Notes under the pieces: model-generated | Told to the model about the DNA's origin: nothing | Database searches by the model: none | The model's input: the letters and a program-made list of their open reading frames with translations, nothing else | Program-made: the position numbers and the translations under genes | DNA from: Sphingomonadaceae bacterium | GTDB lineage: Bacteria > Pseudomonadota > Alphaproteobacteria > Sphingomonadales > Sphingomonadaceae | Direction: 5' to 3' | Assembly (NCBI GenBank): GCA_947375105.1 | Contig: CANCET010000008.1 | Span: 1 to 42,683, forward strand | Length of the DNA: 42,683 nt | Shown here: positions 8,116-16,163 of the stretch, piece after piece | Numbering within the stretch: the first letter of the stretch is position 1 | Layout: every line of letters starts with the position of its first letter

Positions 8116-9137
8116 ATGAACCGCATGACCTTGTTGATCACCGCCGTCGGTCCTGACTATTCGCTCGCCGTCTCGGATCAGCGTGTGACTGCGACATACC
8201 GGTCCCGGACTCGGATTATCGACGAGCGATTCAACAAAAACATATTCTTCGGCACCGACGACTATGTCGGGAATATATCGTACACCGGCGTCGCCCTGTG
8301 GAATTTGAAGGGCAAGCAATATCGCCTCTACGACCTGATCTCAGACGCCATCGCGTCTGTGATCACCCAGAACCCAAGCTTGCTTCCCTTTGCCTGCACA
8401 TCGTCAAGCACTTGCTGAAAGCGATGCCGGGCAAGTCCGTTCTCGGCATCGATCCGGACTTCGAATTGCACGTGATTACCCGCCAGAAGGATCTTCAGGT
8501 AAACACGATCACTGTCATCTCAACATTCCGGACCGCAGCGCCATGGGGGTCAGCAGACGGAATAATCTACGAATGGGATTTTGAGGTCTTCCACATCTTC
8601 ATGAAGGCGCTTGTGGAAGAGAGTGAAGTCGTCTTCGGGGGCATGGAACCCCACGTCCGTGCAACTGAGAAAGCTCGGTTGAGGACCACCCTTCGCTCAG
8701 GCGCGAATGCATTCCAGCTTTCCCGAATGGCGAGCGATATTGTCGGTCGGGTCGCGAGCCGGACACACACCGTCGGTGCCGCTAACGTGTCGATCGTCAT
8801 CCCGACGAACGGATATGTCGACACCAACCTGTGGAGTTCGACCGAGCAGGGCATTGTGGCATACTTGCCCTGCATCGTCTGGCCGAACGGCTCACGGTGG
8901 GGACCGTCGAACTTTCCCGTGGACCTGTCGCTCATTTCCGACGGGCACTATCCCAAGCACAGCCTGTTCTTCAAATCAATCGTCCAGAAGATCTACAAAC
9001 GCAGTCTTAGGCGGGTGATCTTCCGACGACGCAAGGGTCCTCAGGTTCCCGGCATTATGGGCATGATCGGCCTCGTGCTGTTCGGGTCCGTCAAAGAGGG
9101 GTACGAAGATTTCGGGCTGAGCGATCACGAGGCCTAA
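8116..9137 (+). pseudogene. Ntn-hydrolase-like protein of unknown role, interrupted by a frameshift
   Basis: Two frames together form one protein of about 340 residues. The first (8116 to about 8385) gives M-T-L-L-I-T-A-V-G-P-D-Y-S-L-A-V-S-D-Q-R-V-T and I-S-Y-T-G-V-A, resembling the opening strands of proteasome-like Ntn-hydrolase proteins that start with T-L-x-x-A and an S-D-R-R-L-T motif. The second (about 8385 to 9137) continues with H-I-V-K-H-L-L-K-A-M and later R-M-A-S-D-I-V-G-R-V and T-V-G-A-A-N-V-S-I-V. The frames must join by a -1 shift near 8370-8400. The local CCCTTTG is in the wrong phase for a standard slippery site, so this is a mutation or a sequence error. GC is lower than in the flanks. 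The link to the following RT gene is positional only, and the family assignment is tentative. Confidence 0.5.
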
Positions 9138-9226
9138 TCGAAAAATCATACTTCGCGCATAGGCGTACCACTCTTGAAAGCCTCCCATCGGCACGAGACG
9201 ATGCTTCGCCGGCTCCCTGCCGCCAA

Positions 9227-9264
9227 CGGGTAGCCGGCAACCGCTCCGGTCATCGGGCTACCCG
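9227..9264 (+). ncRNA. Stem-loop in the leader of the reverse transcriptase gene; possible structured RNA
   Basis: CGGGTAGCC (9227-9235) and GGCTACCCG (9256-9264) form a perfect 9-bp stem around a 20-base loop in the 217-base gap before the RT gene. A weak promoter-like pair, TTGAAA (9174-9179) and GACGAT (9197-9202), lies upstream. No T-run follows, so it is not an ordinary terminator. Several defence RTs (for example DRT2 and DRT9) use an RNA encoded next to the RT; whether this is one is speculative. Confidence 0.3.
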
Positions 9265-9354
9265 CCACTAGACAGGGAAATCCATTACATGCAAACGAAC
9301 GCTAGACTGGGGGCTGCAACCCTCACTACTGAAAGGCGTTAGAAAAGGTCCAGA

Positions 9355-10983
9355 ATGGTCAAGGTTCAAATAGATCATTTTATTCGGGCCGCGCTTGAAA
9401 TCGGTCAGAGCGGCGACAATGACACATTGCCTTACGATCTGGACGCTGGCTTCATCAAGGACAAGGCCACCGATCTTGCTGCGCTTTGCCTTGGCCTGTT
9501 CCAGGGCGTCGAGACCGGCGCCGTTGGGAAACCGGCCACCTTCATGAACGGGCTCGCGATCGTGTCAGAACGACTTCTCGTTCCGTCCGGACCGCATGGC
9601 TTCCGTATCACCACCAAGATCCATCCCTTCTGGAACCTCTATCTGAATGGTTTGGGTCTAGCTATCGCGGAGGCAAACGAAGGGCAGAGGAGTGCCCGCG
9701 CGCACTCTTACCGGCTTGCCCCACACGGACCGGGCTTTTTCGACCGAACCAGATCGTGGCGCGCCTATAAACTCGCGACTTTGAATGAGCCCAATCTGGA
9801 AGAGGAAGGCGCCGTCGTCATCCAGACCGATATCGCAAGCTTTTACGATCACATTTACCACCATCGGCTCGAAAATGTCGTCAAGGACCTCGCGCCGGGA
9901 TCAACTCTGGCGATGCAGATCGACCGTATCCTGAGCAAGCTCGCGGCAGGTCGTTCATTCGGTCTACCGGTCGGCGGTCAATGTGCGCGCATTCTGGCCG
10001 AAGTGATGATGACACCAATCGATCGATCGCTGACCGATGCCGGCCTCATCTGGCACCGCTATGTCGATGACTACACCTTGATTTGCCGTTCGCGGCAGGA
10101 AGCCTACAAGGCGCTCTCGGAATTATCGCATGCGCTAGCCGACTACGGACTGTCGCTCAACCGCAGCAAAACAACGATCCTAAGCGCCAAACATTATAGA
10201 GACTTCATTTCAGCGCAGTTGGGAGAGGGCGATGATTCGAGCCTCGCACTGAGGGAACTTGACCTGCATTTCGATCCATACTCGGACAATGCGAGCGCCG
10301 AATATGAAAAGCTCAAACAGTCGTTTGATAAAATCGACATCTCCTTTCTGCTCGATCTCGAGCGGGAGAAATCGCAGCCTGACGCTTTCGTGCTGGCGCA
10401 GATTGGTCGCGCGCTCAAGTTCCAGGAGCCGGCTGTCGCGGTCCAGCTGTGCGCCACACTCCTCGATCCGAACAATCTGGACGCTTTCCGTGCATCTTGG
10501 TCGAAAATCATGCGTGGCGTATATGCCGTCCGGTCGAACGACCAGTTCACATCGATCTTTGCCGCGCTAGACGCCTTGCTCGATCGGATCCCGTCCGCCA
10601 GCGGGCATCTGCTTGTTCCCGAAGCCAATATGCTTCATTTCCTGCGAGCGATCAGGTTTGTTAGGACCGATCTCCGTGGCGCGTTCGTCCGCCAGACCTA
10701 CGATTCGACCGTATCCACTTCCGTCCGCCGCGCCTGCATCGACTGTTGGAGGCACTGGTCAGACCGGTCGAACTTCACGCGTTTGCGCAACCAATGGCAA
10801 AATCTGGGCGCCGGTGAGCAACGGATGCTGTGGCTGGCGGCTGGCGCGTTCGGTGACGAAGGCCTGAAAACAAGGGACCAGCTGCGTGGTTCGGTTGCGC
10901 AGGCGTGGCAACTTGGGATCGAGACCGTCGCACCTGGCAGCTTTGCTGCGTGTTACGAAGACTGGGTCAAGCATGCCGTTTAA
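9355..10983 (+). CDS. Reverse transcriptase of the unknown-group/Abi type (probable defence RT)
   Basis: RNA-directed DNA polymerase of 542 residues. The catalytic motifs are intact: motif A Q-T-D-I-A-S-F-Y-D-H-I-Y with D159, motif B G-L-P-V-G-G at 203-208, motif C Y-V-D-D at 236-239, and motif D G-L-S-L-N-R-S-K at 265-272. Motif B followed by C-A-R-I-L-A-E, and the F-Y-x-x-I-Y-x-H form of motif A, resemble the UG/Abi RTs rather than retrons or group II introns, which carry P-Q-G-x-x-x-S-P. There is no maturase or endonuclease domain. Residues from about 290 on look alpha-helical, as in AbiA/AbiK-like proteins. The ATG at 9355 follows AAAAGG. The stop overlaps the start of the nuclease-like gene by 11 bases, so the pair forms one operon. 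The subgroup cannot be assigned without a tree. Confidence 0.88.
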   Translation: MVKVQIDHFIRAALEIGQSGDNDTLPYDLDAGFIKDKATDLAALCLGLFQGVETGAVGKPATFMNGLAIVSERLLVPSGPHGFRITTKIHPFWNLYLNGLGLAIAEANEGQRSARAHSYRLAPHGPGFFDRTRSWRAYKLATLNEPNLEEEGAVVIQTDIASFYDHIYHHRLENVVKDLAPGSTLAMQIDRILSKLAAGRSFGLPVGGQCARILAEVMMTPIDRSLTDAGLIWHRYVDDYTLICRSRQEAYKALSELSHALADYGLSLNRSKTTILSAKHYRDFISAQLGEGDDSSLALRELDLHFDPYSDNASAEYEKLKQSFDKIDISFLLDLEREKSQPDAFVLAQIGRALKFQEPAVAVQLCATLLDPNNLDAFRASWSKIMRGVYAVRSNDQFTSIFAALDALLDRIPSASGHLLVPEANMLHFLRAIRFVRTDLRGAFVRQTYDSTVSTSVRRACIDCWRHWSDRSNFTRLRNQWQNLGAGEQRMLWLAAGAFGDEGLKTRDQLRGSVAQAWQLGIETVAPGSFAACYEDWVKHAV

Positions 10984-11725
10984 CCGACTGCCGGCCCGCG
11001 ACCCGAGAACCGTCGCACGTGAGATTCCCGGTGTTCTCGATATTCTCTTCCCACGACTGACCGGCGGCCTCGTCAACGCTCTAAACGCTACTATGTTCTC
11101 CTTCGCCGGTATCAGCCCGATCCCGAGCGAGATGACCGACAAAAGTCGGCTCCAGAAGGCGATGATATTCGAACTGTCGATGGCGCGCGCCGAAAGCGAG
11201 TTGCGGGGCGGAGCGGTGGCGTCGTGGGATGAATGCCTAGCAATCACATCAAAGCGCCAGCGTCGACATTTCGACGCGCGCATTCCAGAAACGCTCGAGC
11301 CGAGCGATATTCTAGTCGCCGACCTTGCCGCCTGCAATCTGGTGGCAATGCTGAACAGCATCCAGGCTCAGCGGCCAGCTGCCATTTTGGAACATGCCCC
11401 TCTCATCCCCGGCCTTGGCTGGGTGGCATCCGGCAACGGGGATTTCGCGATTGGTTCGACGCTGATCGAAGTCAAGCATACCGAGCGCAACTTTGGCGCG
11501 GGCGATTTCCGCCAGATTCTGATGTACTGGCTCCTCCGTTACGCTCGAGCCATCGAGAATGACAGCGCGATATGGTTGGACGTCCTGTTGCTAAACCCGC
11601 GGCGCAATGCAGCACTCCTGGTCAACTATGATTATCTGCTCAGGTCGGCGTCCGCGTCGTCGAACCGCATTGAACTTGTGGAGTTGCTGCGGTCTGCCGT
11701 CGGGCACGATGTCGATCGGCGCTGA
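10973..11725 (+). CDS. PD-(D/E)XK nuclease-like protein coupled to the reverse transcriptase
   Basis: A 250-residue protein with no family I can name, but with a recognisable restriction-endonuclease-fold core: G-D157-F-A-I-G, then L-I-E166-V-K168, then R-Q181-I-L-M-Y-W-L. The D...ExK...Q-x-x-x-Y order is that of PD-(D/E)XK enzymes such as Cas4- and lambda-exonuclease-like proteins. The N-terminal 130 residues are helical and unassigned. The ATG at 10973 lies inside the last codons of the RT gene, which implies translational coupling; an upstream in-frame start at 10886 would overlap the RT far more. An effector or DNA-processing role beside the RT is inferred from context. Low GC matches the rest of the island. 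Confidence 0.75.
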   Translation: MPFNRLPARDPRTVAREIPGVLDILFPRLTGGLVNALNATMFSFAGISPIPSEMTDKSRLQKAMIFELSMARAESELRGGAVASWDECLAITSKRQRRHFDARIPETLEPSDILVADLAACNLVAMLNSIQAQRPAAILEHAPLIPGLGWVASGNGDFAIGSTLIEVKHTERNFGAGDFRQILMYWLLRYARAIENDSAIWLDVLLLNPRRNAALLVNYDYLLRSASASSNRIELVELLRSAVGHDVDRR

Positions 11726-11756
11726 AAAGTCGGGTTTGGACCGGAGCCAAACTTTT
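11725..11756 (+). terminator. Weak intrinsic terminator after the RT-nuclease operon
   Basis: GTTTGG (11734-11739) pairs with CCAAAC (11747-11752) around a 7-base loop. AAAA at 11725-11728 can pair further with the four T residues at 11753-11756 across a bulge. It starts at the nuclease stop codon. Confidence 0.4.
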
Positions 11757-12238
11757 CAACGCCCCGCAGATCTGAACGCCAAGTCATCAAGACGGTCACC
11801 ATGCGTAGAATAAGGTCGGCGGTTCGAATGCCCGCTTCGGCGGGCTCCTGAACCAGAAGCCGCCGCGCTGCCGACGGCCAACTCAAGCCTTTTCGCATGT
11901 CATGAACGGATGACGGCTTCCGACGATCGGCATTGAGCCTGCAAACTGCGGCCATGTTCGCGTCTGCAACCCCAGGTGCTCGGGCACACTCCAATGACAG
12001 GTAGGCTCGTGAGGAAACGCGGCAGGATCGGAAAGTACTCAGTCAGCCGCTGTGCGCCGTAGTGCCTGCTCCGGTGCCAGACAAAGTGTCAGCGTAGTTT
12101 CCGGTGGCAGACGCGGCACTGCCGAAGGGCCATTTGGGCCTTGCCCCCCGCAACGGGAAACCACCGCCGTGGCAGACCCTTCCACCTCCACCTTGCTTAG
12201 CCCGAGCGTCGATGCGCCATCCATGAGCCGAGACGGGG
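11757..12238. other. Gene-free right part of the island
   Basis: No open frame here looks coding. Visible structure includes a hairpin GCCCGC-TTCG-GCGGGC (11830-11845) without a T-run, preceded by a GGCGGTTCGAAT stretch that recalls a tRNA T-arm but does not fold as one. There is also a near-perfect direct repeat, CCGGTGCCAGAC (12071-12082) and CCGGTGGCAGAC (12101-12112). It looks like decayed mobile-element border DNA. No copy of the tRNA-Leu 3' end was found that would mark the right attachment site. Confidence 0.4.
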
Positions 12239-12264
12239 GGAACATCATCGGTCCGCGGCGCATT
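12239..12264 (+). promoter_or_regulatory. EcfG-like stress promoter (variant) before the 87-residue protein
   Basis: GGAAC (12239-12243), 17 bases, then CATT (12261-12264), 54 bases before the ATG. The -35 is perfect for EcfG; the -10 differs from CGTT by one base and the spacing is one longer than usual. The same CATT variant occurs before katE and the EcfG-family gene in this window. Confidence 0.4.
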
Positions 12265-12318
12265 TGGTCATCAGGCGAGCTCAGGCATCAAGTGCCTCGC
12301 CATAAAGGAACAACGCCC

Positions 12319-12582
12319 ATGCGCTGGATTTCAGGACTGATCACACTTGCCGGCCTCTACGGACTCTATCGCGTGTTCCGGCAATCCGAACCGGGCTTGG
12401 CCCAACCGGCACCGGCGACTTCGCCCGCCGCCTTTGCGGACACGGAAGCTGTGCCGGAAAATACGACCCAGGTGCGCAACGCCGGCCCGGATGCGACCGC
12501 GACAGCTCAGCAGGAATGGGATGAAGTCGACCAGGCTTCCGATGAGAGCTTTCCGGCGAGCGACCCGGGCGCGAAATACTGA
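12319..12582 (+). CDS. Small membrane-anchored protein with a C-terminal ESFPASDP motif
   Basis: An 87-residue protein with one N-terminal hydrophobic helix (W-I-S-G-L-I-T-L-A-G-L-Y-G-L-Y), a Pro/Ala-rich linker and an acidic tail D-E-V-D-Q-A-S-D-E-S-F-P-A-S-D-P. That last motif recurs at the C-terminus of small stress-associated proteins in Sphingomonadales and other alphaproteobacteria; its function is not known to me. The start at 12319 follows AAAGGA, and longer upstream readings run through the promoter. A GGAAC promoter variant upstream and the nearby stress locus suggest membership of the EcfG regulon. Confidence 0.65.
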   Translation: MRWISGLITLAGLYGLYRVFRQSEPGLAQPAPATSPAAFADTEAVPENTTQVRNAGPDATATAQQEWDEVDQASDESFPASDPGAKY

Positions 12583-12610
12583 CAGCGATCTTGCCCAGGC
12601 GCTGCCGCTT

Positions 12611-12650
12611 GCGAAACCGGCTGGCTCCCCTAGGAGCTGGCCGGTTTCGC
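12611..12650. terminator. Long hairpin between convergent genes, without a T-run
   Basis: GCGAAACCGGC (12611-12621) pairs with GCCGGTTTCGC (12640-12650). Inside, GCTCC/GGAGC pair around a 4-base loop. It lies between two convergent genes and may terminate both, although neither side has a clear T-run. Confidence 0.5.
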
Positions 12651-12718
12651 CGGCACTGTCACGTCATGCAGGCCACGACACCCTCAGGCGCCGTGGCCAC
12701 TACCATCGCACGGACGGC

Positions 12719-13303
12719 TTATCGGGCGGGAGCCGTTTTCGGCAGTTTCGCTAGCGCATCGAGGTGCTGCTGCACCACCGGGGCAATCGACGCGGCGACC
12801 GTCTTCAGGCTCGGCATGTCGCCATCGGCGGCGTAGCGACGGTGTAGGTCGAGCGCTTCCTTGTGCCCGTCATGCTGCATGTCGAGGTAGAGATTGTCGG
12901 CCTCGGCGCCGGTTGCGGCGGCAAGCTCACCGAGCTTCTGCAGCTGGATCGCGGTCAGTGTGGACGAGCCCGCTGCGAACTTGAGTTTGCCAGCCGCGCC
13001 CTCCAGTTCTTTGGTCGATTTCGCGTGAGCGGCGATCATCATCCTGGCGAAGCTGCGGATGTCTTCGCGGGATGTGGTCTTGAGGATGGCCTCGGACGAC
13101 CGGATTTCGAAACTGTCTCCGGCAGCAGCCTGGTCGAGATAGCTGCGCGCATCCCTTTGCGGCGTTGCGGCGGCTGGCAGGGTGGCATCGGCGCCCTCGA
13201 GCGTGACGTTGTCGCCCGAGGGCGCTTCGGCGGCAGGCTTCTTGTCGCACCCGGCAAGGGCGAGGGCTAAGGCCGGAGCCACAATCCACAATGCTTTGCC
13301 CAT
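12719..13303 (-). CDS. DUF4142 lipoprotein (ferritin-like fold)
   Basis: A 194-residue precursor with signal peptide M-G-K-A-L-W-I-V-A-P-A-L-A-L-A-L-A-G-C; the lipobox L-A-G-C predicts a lipid-anchored periplasmic protein. The mature part matches DUF4142: D-Q-A-A-A-G-D-S-F-E, then F-A-R-M-M-I-A-A-H-A-K-S-T-K-E-L and a later D-M-Q-H-D-G-H-K-E-A-L-D, a helical bundle rich in His/Asp/Glu. The biochemical role of the family is unknown. The ATG at 13303 follows AAAGGAGA. It lies downstream of nepR on the same strand with its own promoter candidate. Confidence 0.8.
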   Translation of the reverse strand: MGKALWIVAPALALALAGCDKKPAAEAPSGDNVTLEGADATLPAAATPQRDARSYLDQAAAGDSFEIRSSEAILKTTSREDIRSFARMMIAAHAKSTKELEGAAGKLKFAAGSSTLTAIQLQKLGELAAATGAEADNLYLDMQHDGHKEALDLHRRYAADGDMPSLKTVAASIAPVVQQHLDALAKLPKTAPAR

Positions 13304-13377
13304 GAACCATCTCCTTTGAAAAGCAGCACGGTGCTGCCGGCCAGACCCGCCGGACGGGATGGGCCTGTGCTTGGCTT

Positions 13378-13403
13378 AACGCGCGGCGGGCCATGTGGGT
13401 CCC
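13378..13403 (-). promoter_or_regulatory. Possible EcfG promoter of the DUF4142 gene
   Basis: Reading leftwards: GGGAC (13403-13399), 17 bases, CGTT (13381-13378), 75 bases before the start codon. The -10 is perfect and the -35 has one mismatch to GGAAC. Confidence 0.35.
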
Positions 13404-13455
13404 TGCGCAGACATGGACTGGGGTTGTAACCTCGCCGGGCCGCTGGCCCACCTGC

Positions 13456-13749
13456 CTACTCGGCTTTGTCCGTCGCGATCCTTGCCAGCAGGTCGAGCAA
13501 TTCCTGCGGGACCGGCTCCTGCATCACGGCGTTGTAATAGTCGCGGATATCCCTGCTCCACCTCGCATCGGGCAGTGGACCAGTATTTGCATCAGGGGCA
13601 ACTATGGGCGCAGCACGGGAAGCTACCTTCCCATCCGGCCGGGGAACCGCATCAAAGGATGGATCTTTTGCCACAAGTTGTATCCTACCGAGCGTCATGC
13701 GCCTCGCCAGCGTGGTCGTCCTGCGTCTGCCGCTCGATTGCAAAAGCAT
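13456..13749 (-). CDS. nepR: Anti-sigma factor NepR
   Basis: NepR holds the EcfG sigma factor inactive until phosphorylated PhyR captures NepR instead. The diagnostic core is at the C-terminus: S-R-D-I-R-D-Y-Y-N-A-V-M-Q-E-P-V-P-Q-E-L-L-D-L-L, the two short helices joined by the E-P-V-P element that bind sigma or PhyR. The 97-residue form starts at 13749, directly behind a strong GGGGAGGG site; an in-frame ATG at 13785 would add 12 residues but lacks such a site. The N-terminal half is longer and less ordered than in many NepR proteins. It follows phyR on the same strand, so both are likely transcribed from the phyR stress promoter. Confidence 0.82.
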   Translation of the reverse strand: MLLQSSGRRRTTTLARRMTLGRIQLVAKDPSFDAVPRPDGKVASRAAPIVAPDANTGPLPDARWSRDIRDYYNAVMQEPVPQELLDLLARIATDKAE

Positions 13750-13818
13750 AGTCCCTCCCCGGATCAGATCTTTATCTTGGCTCATTCGAGGCGCCCGCCC
13801 CCGGTCGCCCGAGACGCC

Positions 13819-14646
13819 CTACTGCCGGCCATGCGAGCCGAAGAACAACGCCTGACTTATCGCTGTACGAACGCTTTCGTCGCGAAACGGCTTGCCGATC
13901 AGAAACGCCGGCTCCGGCCGCTCGCCAGTCAGCAGCATCTCGGGAAAGGCCGTGATGAAGATGACGGGGACGTCGCTCAGCTGTGCAATCGCGTCGACCG
14001 CATCGATGCCGGAACTGCCATCGGCCAGTTGCACATCACTGAGCACCAGATTGGGCTGCTCGCGCTCGAACAGGATTCTGGCCTGCGTGGCGGTGGTCGC
14101 ATTGGCAACAACGCGGTGGCCGGCTTCGGCGACGATGCTTTCGAGATGGCTGGCGATCAGTCCTTCGTCCTCGATCACGAGGACGCGCACCGGTTCTTCC
14201 AGCCCGAGCTCTGTGAGGGCCTGCTCGACGAGCTTGTCCGCCTCGTCTTCGCCTAGGCCAAGGATCGCCCCGGTCTGCTCGGCGGAAAACCCTTCAAGCT
14301 GATGCAGCAGCAGCGCCTGGCGCGGCAGACTGGGCACGCGGGCGATCTGTGAGCTGTGTTCGGGAACCGCACTTTGTGAACGAGGCACGTCCAGCGCCAT
14401 CCACAGCCGGGTGAAAGCACGAAACAGCGCGATGGTGCCATCGCAGATCTCGGCGCGGACGGCCGGATCGTGAAGCGAGGATTCGAGAAGTTCACGCACC
14501 ACCGCATCTCCTGCCGATTGCCGGCCAGTGAGCGAGCGGGCGTAGCGCCTGAGATAGGGCAGAGCCCGCGCGAGGTCGGCATCCGCCTGATCGCGGGTCG
14601 CCGGTTCTCCGCCCGCAAGCTTTGAAGGATAGGATTGCGTACTCAT
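13819..14646 (-). CDS. phyR: Stress response regulator PhyR (sigma-like output domain plus receiver)
   Basis: PhyR is the anti-anti-sigma switch of the alphaproteobacterial general stress response. When phosphorylated, its sigma-like domain binds NepR and frees EcfG. The 275 residues comprise an N-terminal ECF-sigma-like domain (about 20-145, with L-P-Y-L-R-R-Y-A-R-S-L-T-G and L-P-R-Q-A-L-L-L-H-Q-L-E-G-F) and a C-terminal receiver (about 153-270) with E159-D160, phosphoacceptor D204 in L-S-D-V-Q-L, T232 in F-I-T-A-F-P-E and K252. The ATG at 14646 was chosen; an upstream TTG would extend into the promoter. The sigma-first, receiver-last order is diagnostic. nepR follows 69 bases downstream. 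Confidence 0.95.
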   Translation of the reverse strand: MSTQSYPSKLAGGEPATRDQADADLARALPYLRRYARSLTGRQSAGDAVVRELLESSLHDPAVRAEICDGTIALFRAFTRLWMALDVPRSQSAVPEHSSQIARVPSLPRQALLLHQLEGFSAEQTGAILGLGEDEADKLVEQALTELGLEEPVRVLVIEDEGLIASHLESIVAEAGHRVVANATTATQARILFEREQPNLVLSDVQLADGSSGIDAVDAIAQLSDVPVIFITAFPEMLLTGERPEPAFLIGKPFRDESVRTAISQALFFGSHGRQ

Positions 14647-14711
14647 GCGAAGTCCCGTGTGGCAATGTCTGGATGTCAAACCGGATCCAGGCGTGAAGTG
14701 ATCCTGTGACA

Positions 14712-14735
14712 AACGGCCAAACGAGTGATTGTTCC
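14712..14735 (-). promoter_or_regulatory. EcfG-dependent promoter of phyR-nepR
   Basis: Reading leftwards: GGAAC (14735-14731), 16 bases, GTT (14714-14712), 65 bases before the phyR ATG. This matches the EcfG consensus GGAAC-N16/17-GTT and suggests positive autoregulation. Confidence 0.7.
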
Positions 14736-14866
14736 GACGGTTGGCAAAAAATCAGTGCCAAAGCGCTTTCGTCCGCGCCGGGGTCATGCTCCGCAGCAAG
14801 CGTGGTCTGACCGGCGACAGGCCGTTAGGGGGGCGCTGTCATCCGGCAGTTCTGCCACGCAGGCCC

Positions 14867-15937
14867 CTACGGCGATGCGGGCCTTTGCCCCGGGGGTGAG
14901 CCCATTGGGCGGTGGATCTCGGTGCAGAACCCGCGGCCAGGGCTCGATTGCTCCAGCCGGGCGCCAAGGAAGTCCACCATCGATTGAATGATCTGCGAGC
15001 CGAGCCCCGTCCCCGAGGGCGTCATGCTCATGCCCATGCCGACGCCGTCGTCCTCCACGCGCAGACGGTAGCCATCGCTCCCGTCGGTGCGGAACGTGAT
15101 CCGGACCTCGCCGGGTTCGTCCTCTGCATAGGCGTACTTGCAGGCATTGCTGACCAACTCGTTGATCAGGATGCCGAAGGTGATCGCGGTGGCGGCGGGC
15201 AGCGGCGCATTCTCTGCCTCGACACAGATCTTGCGCCGTACGCTGTGGGTCGAGTAGGTTCGCGAGAGATCGCGCGCCATCCCCTCGATGTAGTCTGCCA
15301 TGTTGACGTCATGGACGCTGGGGCCGGAATAGAGCTGCTGGTGGACGCGAGCGACCGCCTGGATCCGGGTTTGAACATCCTGCAGCATCGCCTTGGCTTC
15401 TGCTCCTTGCGCACGGCGACTCTGGAGATGTGCGATCGTCGAGACCATCTGCAGGCTGTTTGCCACGCGGTGATTCACCTCGTGGAGCAGTGCGGCAAGC
15501 TGCTTGTTGGTCTCGCGCAGTTCGTGTTCGGCAAGGTCCTTCAGCTTGCGCATGCGCAAGGTTTCGAGCGCCTGGTGGAGCGTGTTCGTGAGCAGTTCGA
15601 AGAAGTCTTCGGGGGCCGACTTCACGACATAATCGACCGCGCCCGCCTTGAGCGCATCGACGGCGATGCTGCTGTCGTCCGACCCGGTGACGTAGATCAC
15701 AGCAGGCGGCGAAGGTAGGGCCATCAGCTGTTCCAGTGTGTCCATTCCGCCCATGTCGGGCATGACATGATCAAGCACCACGAGATCGAACGGCTGCTGG
15801 CGCGCAAGACGCAGCCCCTCAAAGCCTGAGAGCACGCAGATGAGCGTGCAACCCATGCTTTCGAGATGACGCTTGGTGAGGCGGCACAAGTGATCGTCAT
15901 CGTCGATGTAGAGAATGTTCGATTCAGACAGCGGCAT
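14867..15937 (-). CDS. Receiver-HisKA_2 hybrid histidine kinase (PakF/PhyK-like)
   Basis: A soluble 356-residue kinase that probably feeds phosphate to or from PhyR. The N-terminal receiver (about 5-120) has the acidic cluster D12-D13, phosphoacceptor D56 in V-V-L-D-H-V-M-P-D, T84 and K106. The transmitter is of the HWE/HisKA_2 kind: L-L-H-E-V-N-H156-R-V-A-N-S-L-Q-M, then an N-box I-N-E-L-V-S-N-A and a G-box D-D-G-V-G-M-G. There is no membrane segment. This receiver-first layout is that of PakF-type kinases described in Sphingomonas stress signalling; equivalence is inferred from domain order and position just upstream of phyR. The next gene, katE, is divergent. Confidence 0.85.
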   Translation of the reverse strand: MPLSESNILYIDDDDHLCRLTKRHLESMGCTLICVLSGFEGLRLARQQPFDLVVLDHVMPDMGGMDTLEQLMALPSPPAVIYVTGSDDSSIAVDALKAGAVDYVVKSAPEDFFELLTNTLHQALETLRMRKLKDLAEHELRETNKQLAALLHEVNHRVANSLQMVSTIAHLQSRRAQGAEAKAMLQDVQTRIQAVARVHQQLYSGPSVHDVNMADYIEGMARDLSRTYSTHSVRRKICVEAENAPLPAATAITFGILINELVSNACKYAYAEDEPGEVRITFRTDGSDGYRLRVEDDGVGMGMSMTPSGTGLGSQIIQSMVDFLGARLEQSSPGRGFCTEIHRPMGSPPGQRPASP

Positions 15938-16163
15938 CAGGCACCCATCTGCGCCGTGTCCGGTGGTTCATGATGGGAGATCCTCATTTTCATCCGCGCA
16001 GCACGCGGGAATGGATAGGATGGAAATCGAGCCTGCGCAGGGTTCGGATTCTACGCTGATCCGCCGCCGAGCAGGCCGGCTGCCGCCCGCGCGGGGACAG
16101 CCGCTTCGCGAACCGACCTGCGCATCGCGCCATCCTGAAAATACACGCATTTGCATGGGTCCC

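Noticed and set aside
8383..8396. Programmed -1 frameshift at CCCTTTG in the Ntn-like gene
   Set aside because: The zero frame reads CCC TTT, so the heptamer is not in the X-XXY-YYZ phase needed for tandem slippage; mutation or sequence error is simpler.
9355..10983. Group II intron maturase or retron RT
   Set aside because: Motif B lacks P-Q-G-x-x-x-S-P, no maturase or endonuclease domain is present, and no intron domain V-like hairpin or retron msr/msd layout was recognised.
11815..11845. tRNA fragment or attachment-site copy (GGCGGTTCGAAT)
   Set aside because: It recalls a T-arm, but the stem does not pair and it does not match the 3' end of tRNA-Leu at 7664-7750.
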